Assembly (NCBI RefSeq): GCF_023073355.1
Contig: NZ_JADPJI010000005.1
Coordinates: 2,294,001-2,358,000, forward strand
Reading direction: 5' to 3'
From: Bradyrhizobium sp. 199
GTDB taxonomy: Bacteria; Pseudomonadota; Alphaproteobacteria; Rhizobiales; Xanthobacteraceae
Length of the DNA stretch: 64,000 nt
Part shown: piece after piece, positions 45,157 through 54,460 of the stretch
How positions within the stretch are numbered: position 1 is the stretch's first letter
Layout: the number at the start of each line of letters is the position of its first letter
The notes under the pieces: generated by a model
Told to the model about the DNA's origin: nothing
What the model saw: only the letters and a program-made list of their open reading frames with translations
Database searches by the model: none
Position numbers and translations under genes: made by a program

Positions 45157-46104
45157 TCAGTCCGCAAAATTGCCCTTTGCGCGATGTGTCGCGGACATGA
45201 GGTAATCGACATCGGCAGCAACGCGTTTCTCGAGGAATCCCATCACCGCCTTGATGCGGGCGATGTGCAGCAGGTCCTCGTGGACGGATAGCCAGATGTC
45301 ACGAACGGAAAAATAGTTGGGCAGGATCGGCCGCAGATCCTTGTTGTGGGCCGCGACGTAGGATGGCAGCATGGCAATTCCGACCCCATTCGACGCGGCC
45401 ATGTACTGGGACACCAGGCTGGTGCTGCGGAACACGACATGAGCCGGCCGCAGGATGTCGGACAGCCAGCGGTTCTCTTTGATGTGAATATGCTCGTCGA
45501 TGAAATCGATAAAGTCGTGGCTGTCGAGATCCTTCAAGTCAGTCGGCGCCTGGGCACGCTGCAGATACGAATTCGAGGCGTAGAGAAAGATCCGGAATTC
45601 GCCGATCTTCTTGACCGAAAGCCGCCTTCCCTTTGGTCTGAAGAAGCTGATGAAGATGTCGGCCTCGCGGCGCGTCATGTCGAGGAGGCGCGTATCGGTG
45701 ATCAATTCGACCTGGATCGAAGGCCACGCCTTGCTGAATGCGGCCATGCAGGTCGTCAGGTACATGCTGCCGATGCCTTCCATGGCAGCGATTCGCACCG
45801 CGCCGGCGGCGTCCGCCTTCTCGGAACCGACGACAGTCTCGATGATGGCGTTGGCGTTGTTCTCCATGCCTTCCGCAAACTGGAGCAGCCGCAGACCCGC
45901 CTCGGTCAGGGCGAAGCCTGACTTGCTGCGCTTGAAAAGCGTGGTGTTGAGGCTGCGCTCGAGCTCCCTCACCCGCCGGCTGACCGTGGTGTGGTCGACC
46001 TTCAGCTTTTGGCCGGCGCGCACCAGATTGCGGGTGCGCGCGACCTCCAGGAAGAAGATGACGTCGTCCCAATTGTAACGCAGCGTTCGCGCAGCCTTTG
46101 CCAT
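45157..46104 (-). CDS. LysR-family transcriptional regulator
   Basis: A 315-residue LysR regulator. The helix-turn-helix spans about residues 12-70 (NLVRAGQKLKVDHTTVSRRV), followed by the effector domain. ATG 46104 is preferred for its AGGA site, although an in-frame ATG at 46143 would add 13 residues. It lies on the same strand as, and about 84 bp after, the tandem nitrilase-fold gene, at the end of the transporter/hydrolase operon. It may be its dedicated regulator. Confidence 0.88.
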   Translation of the reverse strand: MAKAARTLRYNWDDVIFFLEVARTRNLVRAGQKLKVDHTTVSRRVRELERSLNTTLFKRSKSGFALTEAGLRLLQFAEGMENNANAIIETVVGSEKADAAGAVRIAAMEGIGSMYLTTCMAAFSKAWPSIQVELITDTRLLDMTRREADIFISFFRPKGRRLSVKKIGEFRIFLYASNSYLQRAQAPTDLKDLDSHDFIDFIDEHIHIKENRWLSDILRPAHVVFRSTSLVSQYMAASNGVGIAMLPSYVAAHNKDLRPILPNYFSVRDIWLSVHEDLLHIARIKAVMGFLEKRVAADVDYLMSATHRAKGNFAD

Positions 46105-46187
46105 CTCGGCCGTCCTGATATGCCCGTTCGCGAGCTTCGGCATCTAACACTCGCTACTTTCGGGCATATCAGCAGGCGCGGCAATCG

Positions 46188-47861
46188 TCAGGCAGCAATG
46201 ATCGGGGTGTAGGTCTCGACCAGTCGATTGGCGAACATGTCGACCTTCGGGATCATCAGCTTCTGCCGGCAGACCGCGAGATCGATGTGCTTGGGCATGA
46301 CGGCGCCGAGCTTGAGGACGCGCGGCGCCACCACGTTGATGTCCCAGAGTGGAAAACCGGTCGGCGGAATCACGAGGCTGCCGCCCGGATAGGGCGAGTC
46401 GACCCGGTTCGCCAGCACCACCGCCACGCGATTGTCCTCGGCCCTCGGAATGGCCAGCAACTCCCGTTCGAAAGGCTCGCGCAGCGAGGCCGGCCACAGG
46501 ATGATGTCGGCCGCCGCGATGCCGAGGCAACGCGAGACCTCGGGGAACACGGCGTCATAGCCGGACATGATGCCGATACGACCGAAGGGCGTCTCGAACA
46601 CCGGATAGTCGTCACCCGCCTTCGCCCATTTCCGCTCCTCGGCGGTCAGATGGGTCTTCCGGTACTTCCCGACCTCCTTCCCGTCCGGCCCGATCAGGAA
46701 GGTCGTGACATACAGCCCGGCTGCGGCCCGCTCCACCGTGGGCAGTGCAATCAGGCATTGGTAGCGCGACGCGATCGCGGCCGTCTTGGCCAGCAGAGAC
46801 ATCGTCCGGTCGCCCAGCGCCGCGGCCTCAGCCGCGTTCGGAATGGCCGACGGGCAGAACGCATATTCCGGCAGGGTGAGGACCTTGATGCCGAGCTTGG
46901 CGGCATGATCGACCATGTCGAACACGTCCTCGGCCGGGCTGTCCTTGGTGACGTGCATTTGCACGGCCGCAACCTTGGCGACGGATTTTGCCGGAATCAG
47001 CGGCTGCTCGGCGATCCGGTAAACCGGCGTCTTCTCGTACGGCATCGCCATCAGCCCGTAAGTCTCGGGACGGCGGTCGGCGATCTTGTCATTCGCCGCG
47101 TAGATCGACTTGTCGTGCGCGGCGTCGAGATAGACATCGGCGATGGCCATGCCGTGCGTATCGTACGGCACCTTCGACAGCACCCGTCCCTTGGGATCGA
47201 CGATCATGCTGCCGCCGGGATAGTAGATCGAGCGCTCATAGCCGGCCTTGGTCGCAGCCACGAGCCACAGACCGTTCTCGTAGCTGCGGGCCGGACCCCA
47301 CATGTCCGCTTGGTCCATGGCGAAGAAGTTCGCCATGTCGACGATCACCTCCGCGCCCTGCATCGCCATCGAGCGGAAGATCTCGGGGATCCGGCCGTCG
47401 AAGCAGATCAGCAGGCCGATTTTTCCGAGATCGGTATCCACCACAGGGCAGCCGCGCTCGCCGAACGCGAACCAGTTCTGGTCGTGCGTGGCGAGGAACT
47501 GCTTGTGATAATGACAGACGGTTTCGCCGTTTCGGCCGAACATGATGCCGGTGTTGAATATCTTCTCCTTGTCCGGATCCCACTCGGTGACGCCGCTGGC
47601 GATGTAGATGCCGTGCTTCCTGGCGAGCGCGGACAGCGCCGTCACGAACGGGCCGTCCTTCATGGTCTCGGCGAGTTCACGGCAGTGCTCGGCGGAGTCG
47701 AAGAGGTAGCCGGTGTCCATGCATTCGGGGAACACCACCAGTTCGGCCCCTTGCCTCACGGCATCCTCGACATATTGCGTGGCCAGCGCGATGTTGTGGT
47801 CGAAATCCCCCAGACGCGCGAGCGTCTGGACGGCGGCAGCGCGAAAACGGCGCTTCGTCAT
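46188..47861 (-). CDS. Tandem carbon-nitrogen hydrolase with degenerate second domain
   Basis: A 557-residue fusion of two nitrilase-superfamily domains. Domain 1 (about residues 8-270) keeps the full triad E46 (FPECMD), K120 (HYHKQF) and C153 (LLICFDGRIPE). Domain 2 (about 295-545) keeps E332 (LPEYAF) and K402 (YRKTHL), but the cysteine position is glycine (IMSGYDAVFPE, G434), so it is probably inactive. Domain 1 should hydrolyse an amide, nitrile or carbamoyl compound. ATG 47861 has a GGAG site; an ATG four codons upstream is an alternative. It is downstream of an importer that may supply its substrate. Confidence 0.9.
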   Translation of the reverse strand: MTKRRFRAAAVQTLARLGDFDHNIALATQYVEDAVRQGAELVVFPECMDTGYLFDSAEHCRELAETMKDGPFVTALSALARKHGIYIASGVTEWDPDKEKIFNTGIMFGRNGETVCHYHKQFLATHDQNWFAFGERGCPVVDTDLGKIGLLICFDGRIPEIFRSMAMQGAEVIVDMANFFAMDQADMWGPARSYENGLWLVAATKAGYERSIYYPGGSMIVDPKGRVLSKVPYDTHGMAIADVYLDAAHDKSIYAANDKIADRRPETYGLMAMPYEKTPVYRIAEQPLIPAKSVAKVAAVQMHVTKDSPAEDVFDMVDHAAKLGIKVLTLPEYAFCPSAIPNAAEAAALGDRTMSLLAKTAAIASRYQCLIALPTVERAAAGLYVTTFLIGPDGKEVGKYRKTHLTAEERKWAKAGDDYPVFETPFGRIGIMSGYDAVFPEVSRCLGIAAADIILWPASLREPFERELLAIPRAEDNRVAVVLANRVDSPYPGGSLVIPPTGFPLWDINVVAPRVLKLGAVMPKHIDLAVCRQKLMIPKVDMFANRLVETYTPIIAA

Positions 47862-47892
47862 GTTGGTCTCCATCTTTCGAAGGTTGATTGAA

Positions 47893-48729
47893 TTAGTCTC
47901 GCTTGACTTCGCGCCAGAAGCGGTCGAGGCAATGGCGCTTCAGGCTGATGAACCCCTCGCCTGTCGTGACGTCGAGGTCGCGCGGCCAGGGCAAATCCAC
48001 CGGCACGATCTCCGCGACCCGCGTTGGCCGGCGCGTCAGCAGCACGACCTGGTCGGCGAGCTGGATCGCCTCTTCGAGATCGTGCGACACGAGCAGCATC
48101 GTGGTCTTCAGTTTCATGAAGATGTGCTGAAGCCGTTCGCGCATGAACAGCGTCATCTCGTAGTCCAGCGCGGAGAAGGGCTCGTCGAGGAACAGCACTT
48201 CGGGTTCGGTCACGAGCGCGCGCAGGATCGAAACCGTCTGCTGTTGGCCTCCGGACAGCGTGTAGGGATACGCATTGAGGTCGAACGGCACGTCGAAATC
48301 CGCGAGCAGCTTTTCGACGCGCCGACGACGCTCCTTGCGATCCACCCCGATCACCTTCAGCGGATAGTGGATGTTGTCGATCGCGCGCATCCAGGGAAAC
48401 AGTGCTTCCCTGTAATTCTGAAAGACATACGATATCCGGGTGTCCCGGATGGTCTGGCCGTCGTAGAGCACCTCACCCGCATCCATCGGCATCAGGCCGG
48501 AGATCATGTTGATGAAAGTGCTCTTGCCGCAACCGTTCGGGCCGAACACCGAGATGAACTTCCCCATCGGCAGGTCGATCGAGAAGTCGTCGTAGATCGT
48601 CGTGCCCTGAAAGCTCTTGCTCAGTCCACGCACGGTGACGTAGGCCTGCCGCGGTTTGCGCGACGGGACAGGTGACGGGCTTTCAGCTTCTGGCCGGTCT
48701 ACGCTGCGGATCGCGGTCACGTTTCCCAT
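47893..48729 (-). CDS. SsuB/TauB-type ABC importer ATPase
   Basis: A 278-residue ATPase of the nitrate/sulfonate/taurine class. Walker A is GPNGCGKSTFINMISG (about residue 57), the signature region is YTLSGGQQQTVSILRAL, Walker B is VLFLDEPFSALD, and the switch histidine is in VSHDLEEA. ATG 48729 is used; a GTG at 48741 directly abutting the binding-protein stop is also possible. It energises import for the adjacent binding protein and permease. Confidence 0.92.
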   Translation of the reverse strand: MGNVTAIRSVDRPEAESPSPVPSRKPRQAYVTVRGLSKSFQGTTIYDDFSIDLPMGKFISVFGPNGCGKSTFINMISGLMPMDAGEVLYDGQTIRDTRISYVFQNYREALFPWMRAIDNIHYPLKVIGVDRKERRRRVEKLLADFDVPFDLNAYPYTLSGGQQQTVSILRALVTEPEVLFLDEPFSALDYEMTLFMRERLQHIFMKLKTTMLLVSHDLEEAIQLADQVVLLTRRPTRVAEIVPVDLPWPRDLDVTTGEGFISLKRHCLDRFWREVKRD

Positions 48730-48741
48730 CGGAATATCCAC

Positions 48742-49737
48742 TCAGTTTGCGAGATCGGACCTGGCGAGGACCTTGTCCTTGACGTTGATAGGACCGGCCA
48801 CCACGCCCTCCTTGATGAAGATGTCGACCAGCGCCTGGTACGACTTCATGTCGGTGTCGTTGAGGTCCTTGAAGCCGCGCAGATAAGGCTGCGCCAGCAG
48901 CTCCAGCTGATCTTCCTTGATCGGCGTGTACCTGGTGAGGATTGGCTTGTACTTCTTGAAGTCGGCGTTCACGAGGTCGGTCGCCTCATCGATGACGGCA
49001 ACGACCTTCCGCGCAACCTCGGGCCGCTCTTTCAGGAACTTCGTCGTCATCAGCGAAGCTCCGGAATAGAAGGGATCGGCAATCACGTGCGCGACCGGAT
49101 TTGTCATGGCGCGAGCCGCCTTGCCCGAGGCGACGGCGATCGATCCGACCGGCTCGAGCGACAGCGTGGCATCGACCGTGCCGCCGACCACGGCTGGCAC
49201 CTGCATGGCGACCGCGAGATCGACCAGCTTGACGTCGGTATCGGGATCGAGGCCCACCGAACGGACCATGTGCCGGGAGATGGTGCGCCACTGGATGCCA
49301 GGGACATGACCGAGCGACTTGCCCTTCAGATCGGCAAAGCTCTTGATCGGGCTGTCCGGCTTGACGATCAAACCATCATTGATGCGGTCGACGGCGATGC
49401 CGCCGCCCTGCAGGCCAAACACCTTCAGCTTGCCGGGAAATTTGGCTTCCGCAATCATCGCGATGCCGGCCGCCGCGCCGGGAGGGCCGAAATCGGCGCG
49501 CTCGGCGATCAGAGCATCGATGATCTGGTTCGGCGCCTCCATCTTGGTGGAGACGATTTCGATGCAGGCTTTTTCGAACAGCTTCTCTTCGAGAGCGACG
49601 TAGTAGGCCGTCGTTTGCATGATCGGCAGCCAGACCGCCGTCACCTTCTCGTTCTTGTCGCAGGCGGCATGGGCGCCGCTTGCGCCAAGCAGGAATGTGG
49701 ATGTCGCGAATGCCGCAAGGAATCTCTTCGTCTGCAT
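48742..49737 (-). CDS. SsuA/TauA-type ABC importer periplasmic binding protein
   Basis: A 331-residue NMT1/SsuA-like binding protein. A Sec signal peptide spans residues 1-24 (cut after AHA, before ACDKNEK). Family features include VALEEKLFEKACIEIV, PNQIIDALIAERADFGPPG (about residues 69-87) and GVPGIQW-like SLGHVPGIQWRT (about 146). The ligand is unknown; the neighbouring C-N hydrolase suggests a nitrogenous organic compound. Confidence 0.91.
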   Translation of the reverse strand: MQTKRFLAAFATSTFLLGASGAHAACDKNEKVTAVWLPIMQTTAYYVALEEKLFEKACIEIVSTKMEAPNQIIDALIAERADFGPPGAAAGIAMIAEAKFPGKLKVFGLQGGGIAVDRINDGLIVKPDSPIKSFADLKGKSLGHVPGIQWRTISRHMVRSVGLDPDTDVKLVDLAVAMQVPAVVGGTVDATLSLEPVGSIAVASGKAARAMTNPVAHVIADPFYSGASLMTTKFLKERPEVARKVVAVIDEATDLVNADFKKYKPILTRYTPIKEDQLELLAQPYLRGFKDLNDTDMKSYQALVDIFIKEGVVAGPINVKDKVLARSDLAN

Positions 49738-49765
49738 GATGGCCTCTTCGTTTCGGATTGGCGGA

Positions 49766-50557
49766 CTATTTGCCGGACCAGTGAATGAACGAGCGTTCGA
49801 TCATCAGGAGCATGAGGTTGAGCCCGTATCCCATCGCGCCCGCGATCAGGATTGAGCCGTACATGTCGGTAAGCGAGTACGAGATCTGCGCGTCGATGAT
49901 GCGGTGGCCGATGCCGTCGGTGGCGCCAATGAACATCTCGGCGACGATGATCACGACCAGCGCAAGCGACACCGCGGTACGCAGACCGACGAAGGTCTGC
50001 GGCAAGGTTTCGTAGAAGATGACGTCCTTGAAGATGCGCAGCGACGAGGCGCCCATCGAGCGTGCGGCAAGGATGCGGGTCTGGCGCGCATTCATCACGC
50101 CATAGGCGACGTTGAAGATGATGACGAGCCAGGCGGCGAAAGCGGCGACTGCAATCTTGGCGGTGTCGCCGAGGCCGAACAGCAGCAGAAACAGCGGGAA
50201 CAGTGCGGTCGCCGGAGTGGAGCGGAAGAAGTCGACCAGGAATTCGAGCGAGCGATAGATCGCTGCCCTGGCGCCGAGCACGATCCCGATGGGAACGCCG
50301 GCGACCACGGCGATCAAGGTCGAATAGCCGACGCGCGCGATGGTGTGGACGAAATCGCCGGTCATCTTACCGGCTGCGATGCTGGCAGCCGTATCGCGCA
50401 ACGTATCGATCGGCGACGGCAGCAGATCCTTGTTGACCAATTGTCCCTTGAAGGCGATCCACCACAAGGCGAACAGCAGCAACGGCCCCATCGCCAGTTC
50501 GATGGCGCGCTTCACCTTCGGGCTCGAGATCGCCTCGGTGATCTGTTGCATCGGCAT
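49766..50557 (-). CDS. SsuC/TauC-type ABC importer permease
   Basis: A 263-residue permease with six predicted helices after a short cytoplasmic N-terminus. It has the family segment VVAGVPIGIVLGARAAIYRS (about residues 81-100) and the EAA loop AARSMGASSLRIFKDVIF (about 155-172). Several in-frame ATGs lie close together (50563, 50557, 50551); the middle one has the best spacing from GGAG. It is the promoter-proximal gene of the minus-strand importer-hydrolase operon. Confidence 0.9.
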   Translation of the reverse strand: MPMQQITEAISSPKVKRAIELAMGPLLLFALWWIAFKGQLVNKDLLPSPIDTLRDTAASIAAGKMTGDFVHTIARVGYSTLIAVVAGVPIGIVLGARAAIYRSLEFLVDFFRSTPATALFPLFLLLFGLGDTAKIAVAAFAAWLVIIFNVAYGVMNARQTRILAARSMGASSLRIFKDVIFYETLPQTFVGLRTAVSLALVVIIVAEMFIGATDGIGHRIIDAQISYSLTDMYGSILIAGAMGYGLNLMLLMIERSFIHWSGK

Positions 50558-50843
50558 CCTCATGGTCTCCGCGGTTCGCTGCGCATTTCCGCCGTGATCA
50601 CGCGAAGTGTTGGCCTCAGCGGCTCGAAAGAAAATGGCGAGATGTGCAATCGATCGTGCAAGAATGCATATTGAAAGCAAGTATGCGGGTGATTGATTTG
50701 CAGGCTTGCAGAGCACAACGATTAGGCAAACGGCGTTTTTTCGCCCACGCGAACGCCGCCGAAGCTGCCGACGGCAGTCGGCTACCGTGGACGGATCTGT
50801 CGCCCCGGCGTTGCCCGGCCTCACGTCCTGCGTCGCTGAGGCC

Positions 50844-51755
50844 TCAGCGCGCCGCCGCTCCGGCGGCGTCCTCCCGCCCGAACCGCTCCACCAGAAAATC
50901 GATGAACAGCCGCACCTTTACTGACAGATGCCGCGTTGGCGGATAGACCGCGTAGAGCGCGAGCGGCGGCGCGGAATAGTCTTGCAGCACGGACCGCAGC
51001 TCGCCCTTCCTTAAAGCGTCGGCAGCGATGAACTCGGGCAGCAGCGCCAGCCCCCTGCCCTTGATCGCGACGTCGCGCAGCACCTCGGCATTGTTGACGC
51101 AGAGCGACCAGGCCGGCTGGATCCAGTGATCGCCATCAGTGCCGGTCAGCTTCCACTGATTGCCGGTCAGCAGGAAGCCGTAAGTGAGCGAGGCGTGCTC
51201 GCGCAGATCCTGCGGATGTTTTGGCGTGCCGTGACGCGACAGATAATCCGGCGAAGCGCAGATCATGCGCGCCACCGGCATGATTTTTCGCGCGATCAAG
51301 CTTGAGGATTCCAATTCCGCGATCCGCAACGTCACGTCAAAGCCGTCCTGGACGGGATCAAGCAGGTCGTCGCTGAGCACGATCTGGAGCTGAAGCTCGC
51401 CATAGCGCGCCATGAAATCGGCGAGCACAGGGCCGAGCCGCAACGTACCGAACGACATCGGCGCGTTGACGCGCAGTAGCCCCCGCGGCGCCGCCTGGGC
51501 CTGCGTCACCGCCTGGTCGGCAGCTTCGACCTCCGAGAGGATGACGAGCGCGCGTTCGAAATAGCGCTGGCCGTTCTCGGTCGGGCTGGCATGCCGCGTG
51601 GTCCGGTTCAACAGCTGGGCTCCAAGGCTCTCCTCGAGGTCGCCGATGTACTTGCTGATCGCCGAGCGCGACAGCCTGAGCTGCCGGCCGGCCTCGGCAA
51701 AGCTGCCGCTTTCGACCACCTTCACGAAGGCCCGCAGACTGCCGAGCTTATCCAA
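50844..51755 (-). CDS. LysR-family regulator of the mhqO/mhqD-like pair
   Basis: A 303-residue LysR regulator of the AaeR/DsdC-like branch. The helix-turn-helix is SFAEAGRQLRLSRSAISKYIG (residues about 18-38) and the effector domain spans about 90-295. It is divergent to the ring-cleaving dioxygenase gene, with 128 bp between the starts. The spacer has two related inverted repeats, as expected for a LysR protein acting on its neighbour. Quinones or electrophiles would be likely signals by analogy (inference). Confidence 0.9.
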   Translation of the reverse strand: MDKLGSLRAFVKVVESGSFAEAGRQLRLSRSAISKYIGDLEESLGAQLLNRTTRHASPTENGQRYFERALVILSEVEAADQAVTQAQAAPRGLLRVNAPMSFGTLRLGPVLADFMARYGELQLQIVLSDDLLDPVQDGFDVTLRIAELESSSLIARKIMPVARMICASPDYLSRHGTPKHPQDLREHASLTYGFLLTGNQWKLTGTDGDHWIQPAWSLCVNNAEVLRDVAIKGRGLALLPEFIAADALRKGELRSVLQDYSAPPLALYAVYPPTRHLSVKVRLFIDFLVERFGREDAAGAAAR

Positions 51756-51769
51756 AGGCCCGCCCTGCC

Positions 51770-51825
51770 GATTGTTTCCAAATCGTAGACATAGCCGTCA
51801 TATTTGCATGGATTGTCTCCAATCC
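51770..51825. promoter_or_regulatory. Pair of LysR operator-like repeats
   Basis: Two related elements lie in the divergent spacer: GATTGTTTCCAAATC (51770-51784) and GATTGTCTCCAATC (51811-51824). Both are inverted repeats of the ATTG-N4-CAAT type (the second perfect, the first with one extra base). They are 41 bp apart start to start, about four helical turns. This fits the recognition and activation sites of a LysR tetramer. Confidence 0.6.
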
Positions 51826-51883
51826 AAAGCGGAACGATATTTCCGGCCAGAGCAAGACGCTCCCCGAGTTTTGGAGGACCACA

Positions 51884-52822
51884 ATGTCTGGACTGCACCA
51901 TGTGACCGCGATTGCCGGTGATCCCATCCGCAATTTCGGCTTCTATACGAGGGATCTCGGCCTGCGCTTCGTCAAGAAGACGGTCAATTTCGACGATCCC
52001 GGCACCTATCACTTCTACTACGGCGATGAGACCGGCCGCCCCGGCACCATCCTGACCTTCTTCCCTTGGGCTGGCGTTTCGGCCGGGCGCCGCGGCGTCG
52101 GCGAGACCCACCAGACCGCCTTCCGCGTGCCGCAGCGCTCGCTCGGCTACTGGACCCAGCGCTTCACCGAAAAGGGCATCGCCTACGAGACGCTGGAGAA
52201 GCGCTTTGGCGAGTCGGTGCTGCCGTTCACCGATCCTGACGGCATGGCGCTCGCGCTGGTCGGCATATCAGGCGCGGAGAACGAGCCCGGCTGGAGCAAT
52301 GGCGACGTGCCGGCCGAGCATGCGATCCGCGGCTTCCATGGCGTGACCTTGCTGCTCGACAGCGCGGCAAAGACGGCCGCCGTTCTCACCGACGTGTTCG
52401 GCTTCAAGGAGACCGGACGCGAAGGCTCGGTGATCCGCTTCAAGGCGCCTGATAATGCCGAAGGCAGCGTCGTCGACATCTACGAGGCCAAGGGCTTTCT
52501 GCGCGGCCATCAGGGCGGCGGCTCGGTGCACCATATCGCCTTCCGCGCGGCTGACGACGCCGAGCAGGGCCGGATGGCGCAGAAGCTCGTCAGCAATCAC
52601 GGCCTGCACCCGACCGAGCAGCGGGACCGCAACTACTTCCGTTCGATCTACTTCCGCGAGCCCGGCGGCGTGCTGTTCGAGATCGCGACCGACATCCCCG
52701 GCTTCGCCGTCGACGAGCCCGTCGCGACGCTGGGACGTGAGCTGAAGCTGCCGAGCTTCCTCGAAACGCAGCGAAAGCAGATCGAGGGTGTGTTGCCGAA
52801 TTTGGAAGAGACCGCGTCATGA
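51884..52822 (+). CDS. Ring-cleaving dioxygenase, glyoxalase fold (MhqO-like)
   Basis: A 312-residue vicinal-oxygen-chelate protein with two repeated modules. Module 1 opens GLHHVTAIAGDPIRN (H5/H6). Module 2 has GFHGVTLLLDS (about residue 152) and SVHHIAFRAADD (about 210), and the metal glutamate lies in GGVLFEIATD (about 266). Relatives such as MhqO/MhqA of Bacillus act on hydroquinones and help remove quinone electrophiles. A strong GGAGGA site precedes the ATG. It overlaps the esterase gene by 4 bp. Confidence 0.9.
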   Translation: MSGLHHVTAIAGDPIRNFGFYTRDLGLRFVKKTVNFDDPGTYHFYYGDETGRPGTILTFFPWAGVSAGRRGVGETHQTAFRVPQRSLGYWTQRFTEKGIAYETLEKRFGESVLPFTDPDGMALALVGISGAENEPGWSNGDVPAEHAIRGFHGVTLLLDSAAKTAAVLTDVFGFKETGREGSVIRFKAPDNAEGSVVDIYEAKGFLRGHQGGGSVHHIAFRAADDAEQGRMAQKLVSNHGLHPTEQRDRNYFRSIYFREPGGVLFEIATDIPGFAVDEPVATLGRELKLPSFLETQRKQIEGVLPNLEETAS

Positions 52823-53445
52823 CCGAGAGTTCATTCGTCCATCGCTTCGAGCCAGCGACCCGCGCGGGCTCCCCTCCGCTCCTGCTGCTGCACGGCACCG
52901 GCGGCGACGAGAACGACCTGCTCGGGCTCGGCAAGATGATCTCGCCCGGCTCCGCCCTGCTCTCGCCGCGCGGCCGCGTGCTCGAGCACGGCATGCCGCG
53001 CTTCTTCCGCCGGCTGGCCGAAGGGGTGTTCGACGAGCAGGATTTGCGCCGCCGCGCACGCGAGCTCGCCGACTTCATCGCGGATGCGCGAGAACAACAT
53101 GGCATCGCCGCACCGATCGCGGTCGGCTTCTCCAACGGCGCCAACATCGCGGCCGCGCTGCTATTACTGAAGCCGGATGTGCTTGCCGGCGCGATCCTGC
53201 TGCGCGCCATGGTGCCGCTGTCGGATCCGCCAACCGCCGATCTTGCGGGCAAGCCGGTCCTGCTGTTGTCCGGGCAAGCCGACCCGATCGTGCCGGCCGG
53301 CAATTCGGCACGGCTCGCGGCATTGCTGTCGCAGGCTGGCGCGAAAGTGAGCCACAGGGTCCTGCCGGCAGGCCACCAACTCTCGCAAGCCGACGTCACG
53401 CTCGCCCGCGACTGGATCGGCAACGTCGACGCCAAGGCAGCATGA
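52819..53445 (+). CDS. Alpha/beta hydrolase, carboxylesterase/phospholipase family (MhqD-like)
   Basis: A 208-residue small serine esterase with a visible catalytic triad: S105 in GFSNGAN, D155 in SGQADPIV and H186 in AGHQLS. The oxyanion region is LLLLHGTGGDEND (about residues 21-33). It is translationally coupled to the MhqO-like dioxygenase (ATGA), the same pairing seen in quinone-resistance loci. The substrate is unknown. Confidence 0.9.
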   Translation: MTESSFVHRFEPATRAGSPPLLLLHGTGGDENDLLGLGKMISPGSALLSPRGRVLEHGMPRFFRRLAEGVFDEQDLRRRARELADFIADAREQHGIAAPIAVGFSNGANIAAALLLLKPDVLAGAILLRAMVPLSDPPTADLAGKPVLLLSGQADPIVPAGNSARLAALLSQAGAKVSHRVLPAGHQLSQADVTLARDWIGNVDAKAA

Positions 53446-53485
53446 CCCGCGAGCCGCGCATCGTTTCAAACGGTGCGCCGCCGCT

Positions 53486-54460
53486 TCACTCGAACCAGCC
53501 GCGCCGCTTGAACCAGATCAGCGGCAACACGCCGCTGGCGATGATCGCAAGCCACGCCAGCGGATAACCAAACGTCCAGTCCAGCTCGGGCATGTGCTTG
53601 AAATTCATGCCCCAGATGCCGACCAGGATGGTCGGCGGCACGCCGACGACGGACACGATCGTCAAAATCTTGAACAGCTCGTTCTGCTGGATGTTGATGA
53701 AGCCGAGCACGGCGTCGAGCAGCAGCTGGATCTTGTCGGACAGTCGCGTCTCGTAGTCGCTGAGCGAAACCACGTCCTTCGACACGGCCTCCAGGCGCTT
53801 CTTCGACGCAGCCGTGATCCACTCACTGCCGACATCGCCGGCAAACGAGGCGATGCGACCGGCCCCGAGCAGGACATCGCGCGCCTTGGCCAGACGATCG
53901 GCCAGTTCGCCGATGTTCTCCAGCGCCTCGCGCATCCTCCGGCTGGAGCGCACCGGCCGTTGCGTGCGAACGAGGCCACCCCTGAAGACGCCGCGGGAGA
54001 GCCTGTCGACCTTCGCGCCGAGATGCTCCAGGACGTCGGCGCCACGGTCGATGATCGCTTCGAGCAGGCTGGTGAACACGCACATGCCGTTCTCCAGACT
54101 GTCGTCGGAGCCGATGCGCTTGCCGATGTCGTCGAAGATCGGCAGCTCCGCAAAGCGCACCGTGACCAGCACGTGCGGGCCGATGACGAATCCGACCGGC
54201 GTGATCTCGGCCTCGTTGTCCCCGTCAAGCCGGACCGCCGGCGCGCTGAGATAGAGCGTGCCGCGGTCGAGGATGAGGCGGCTCGACGCCTCGATCTCGC
54301 TGAGAGACTCTTCCGAGGGGATGCGGATGCCGAGCAGTCGTTCGACGAACTGCTTCTCCTCATCGGTCGCGTTCAGGAGATCGGCCCAGATGATCTCCGA
54401 GGGCATTTCCGCGCCGATACTCTGCCAGTCCTCGGACGGCCACCTGTAAAGCTTGAGCAA
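53486..54460 (-). CDS. CorA-family magnesium/divalent cation transporter
   Basis: A 324-residue CorA-type channel. It has a cytoplasmic alpha/beta domain (residues 1-about 150), long stalk helices, and two C-terminal membrane helices. The first ends in the selectivity motif GMNF (VGIWGMNFKHMPELDW, about residue 288), and the second is followed by the positive tail WFKRRGWFE. It most likely passes Mg2+, though the ZntB-like branch that moves zinc cannot be excluded. It is convergent with the esterase gene, 40 bp apart. Confidence 0.92.
   Translation of the reverse strand: MLKLYRWPSEDWQSIGAEMPSEIIWADLLNATDEEKQFVERLLGIRIPSEESLSEIEASSRLILDRGTLYLSAPAVRLDGDNEAEITPVGFVIGPHVLVTVRFAELPIFDDIGKRIGSDDSLENGMCVFTSLLEAIIDRGADVLEHLGAKVDRLSRGVFRGGLVRTQRPVRSSRRMREALENIGELADRLAKARDVLLGAGRIASFAGDVGSEWITAASKKRLEAVSKDVVSLSDYETRLSDKIQLLLDAVLGFINIQQNELFKILTIVSVVGVPPTILVGIWGMNFKHMPELDWTFGYPLAWLAIIASGVLPLIWFKRRGWFE

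Noticed and set aside
50643..50662. TTGCAC and TTGC elements on the minus strand upstream of the SsuC-like permease gene, resembling a sigma-54 promoter
   Set aside because: The first element lacks the GG pair and the spacing is one base too long for the -24/-12 rule.
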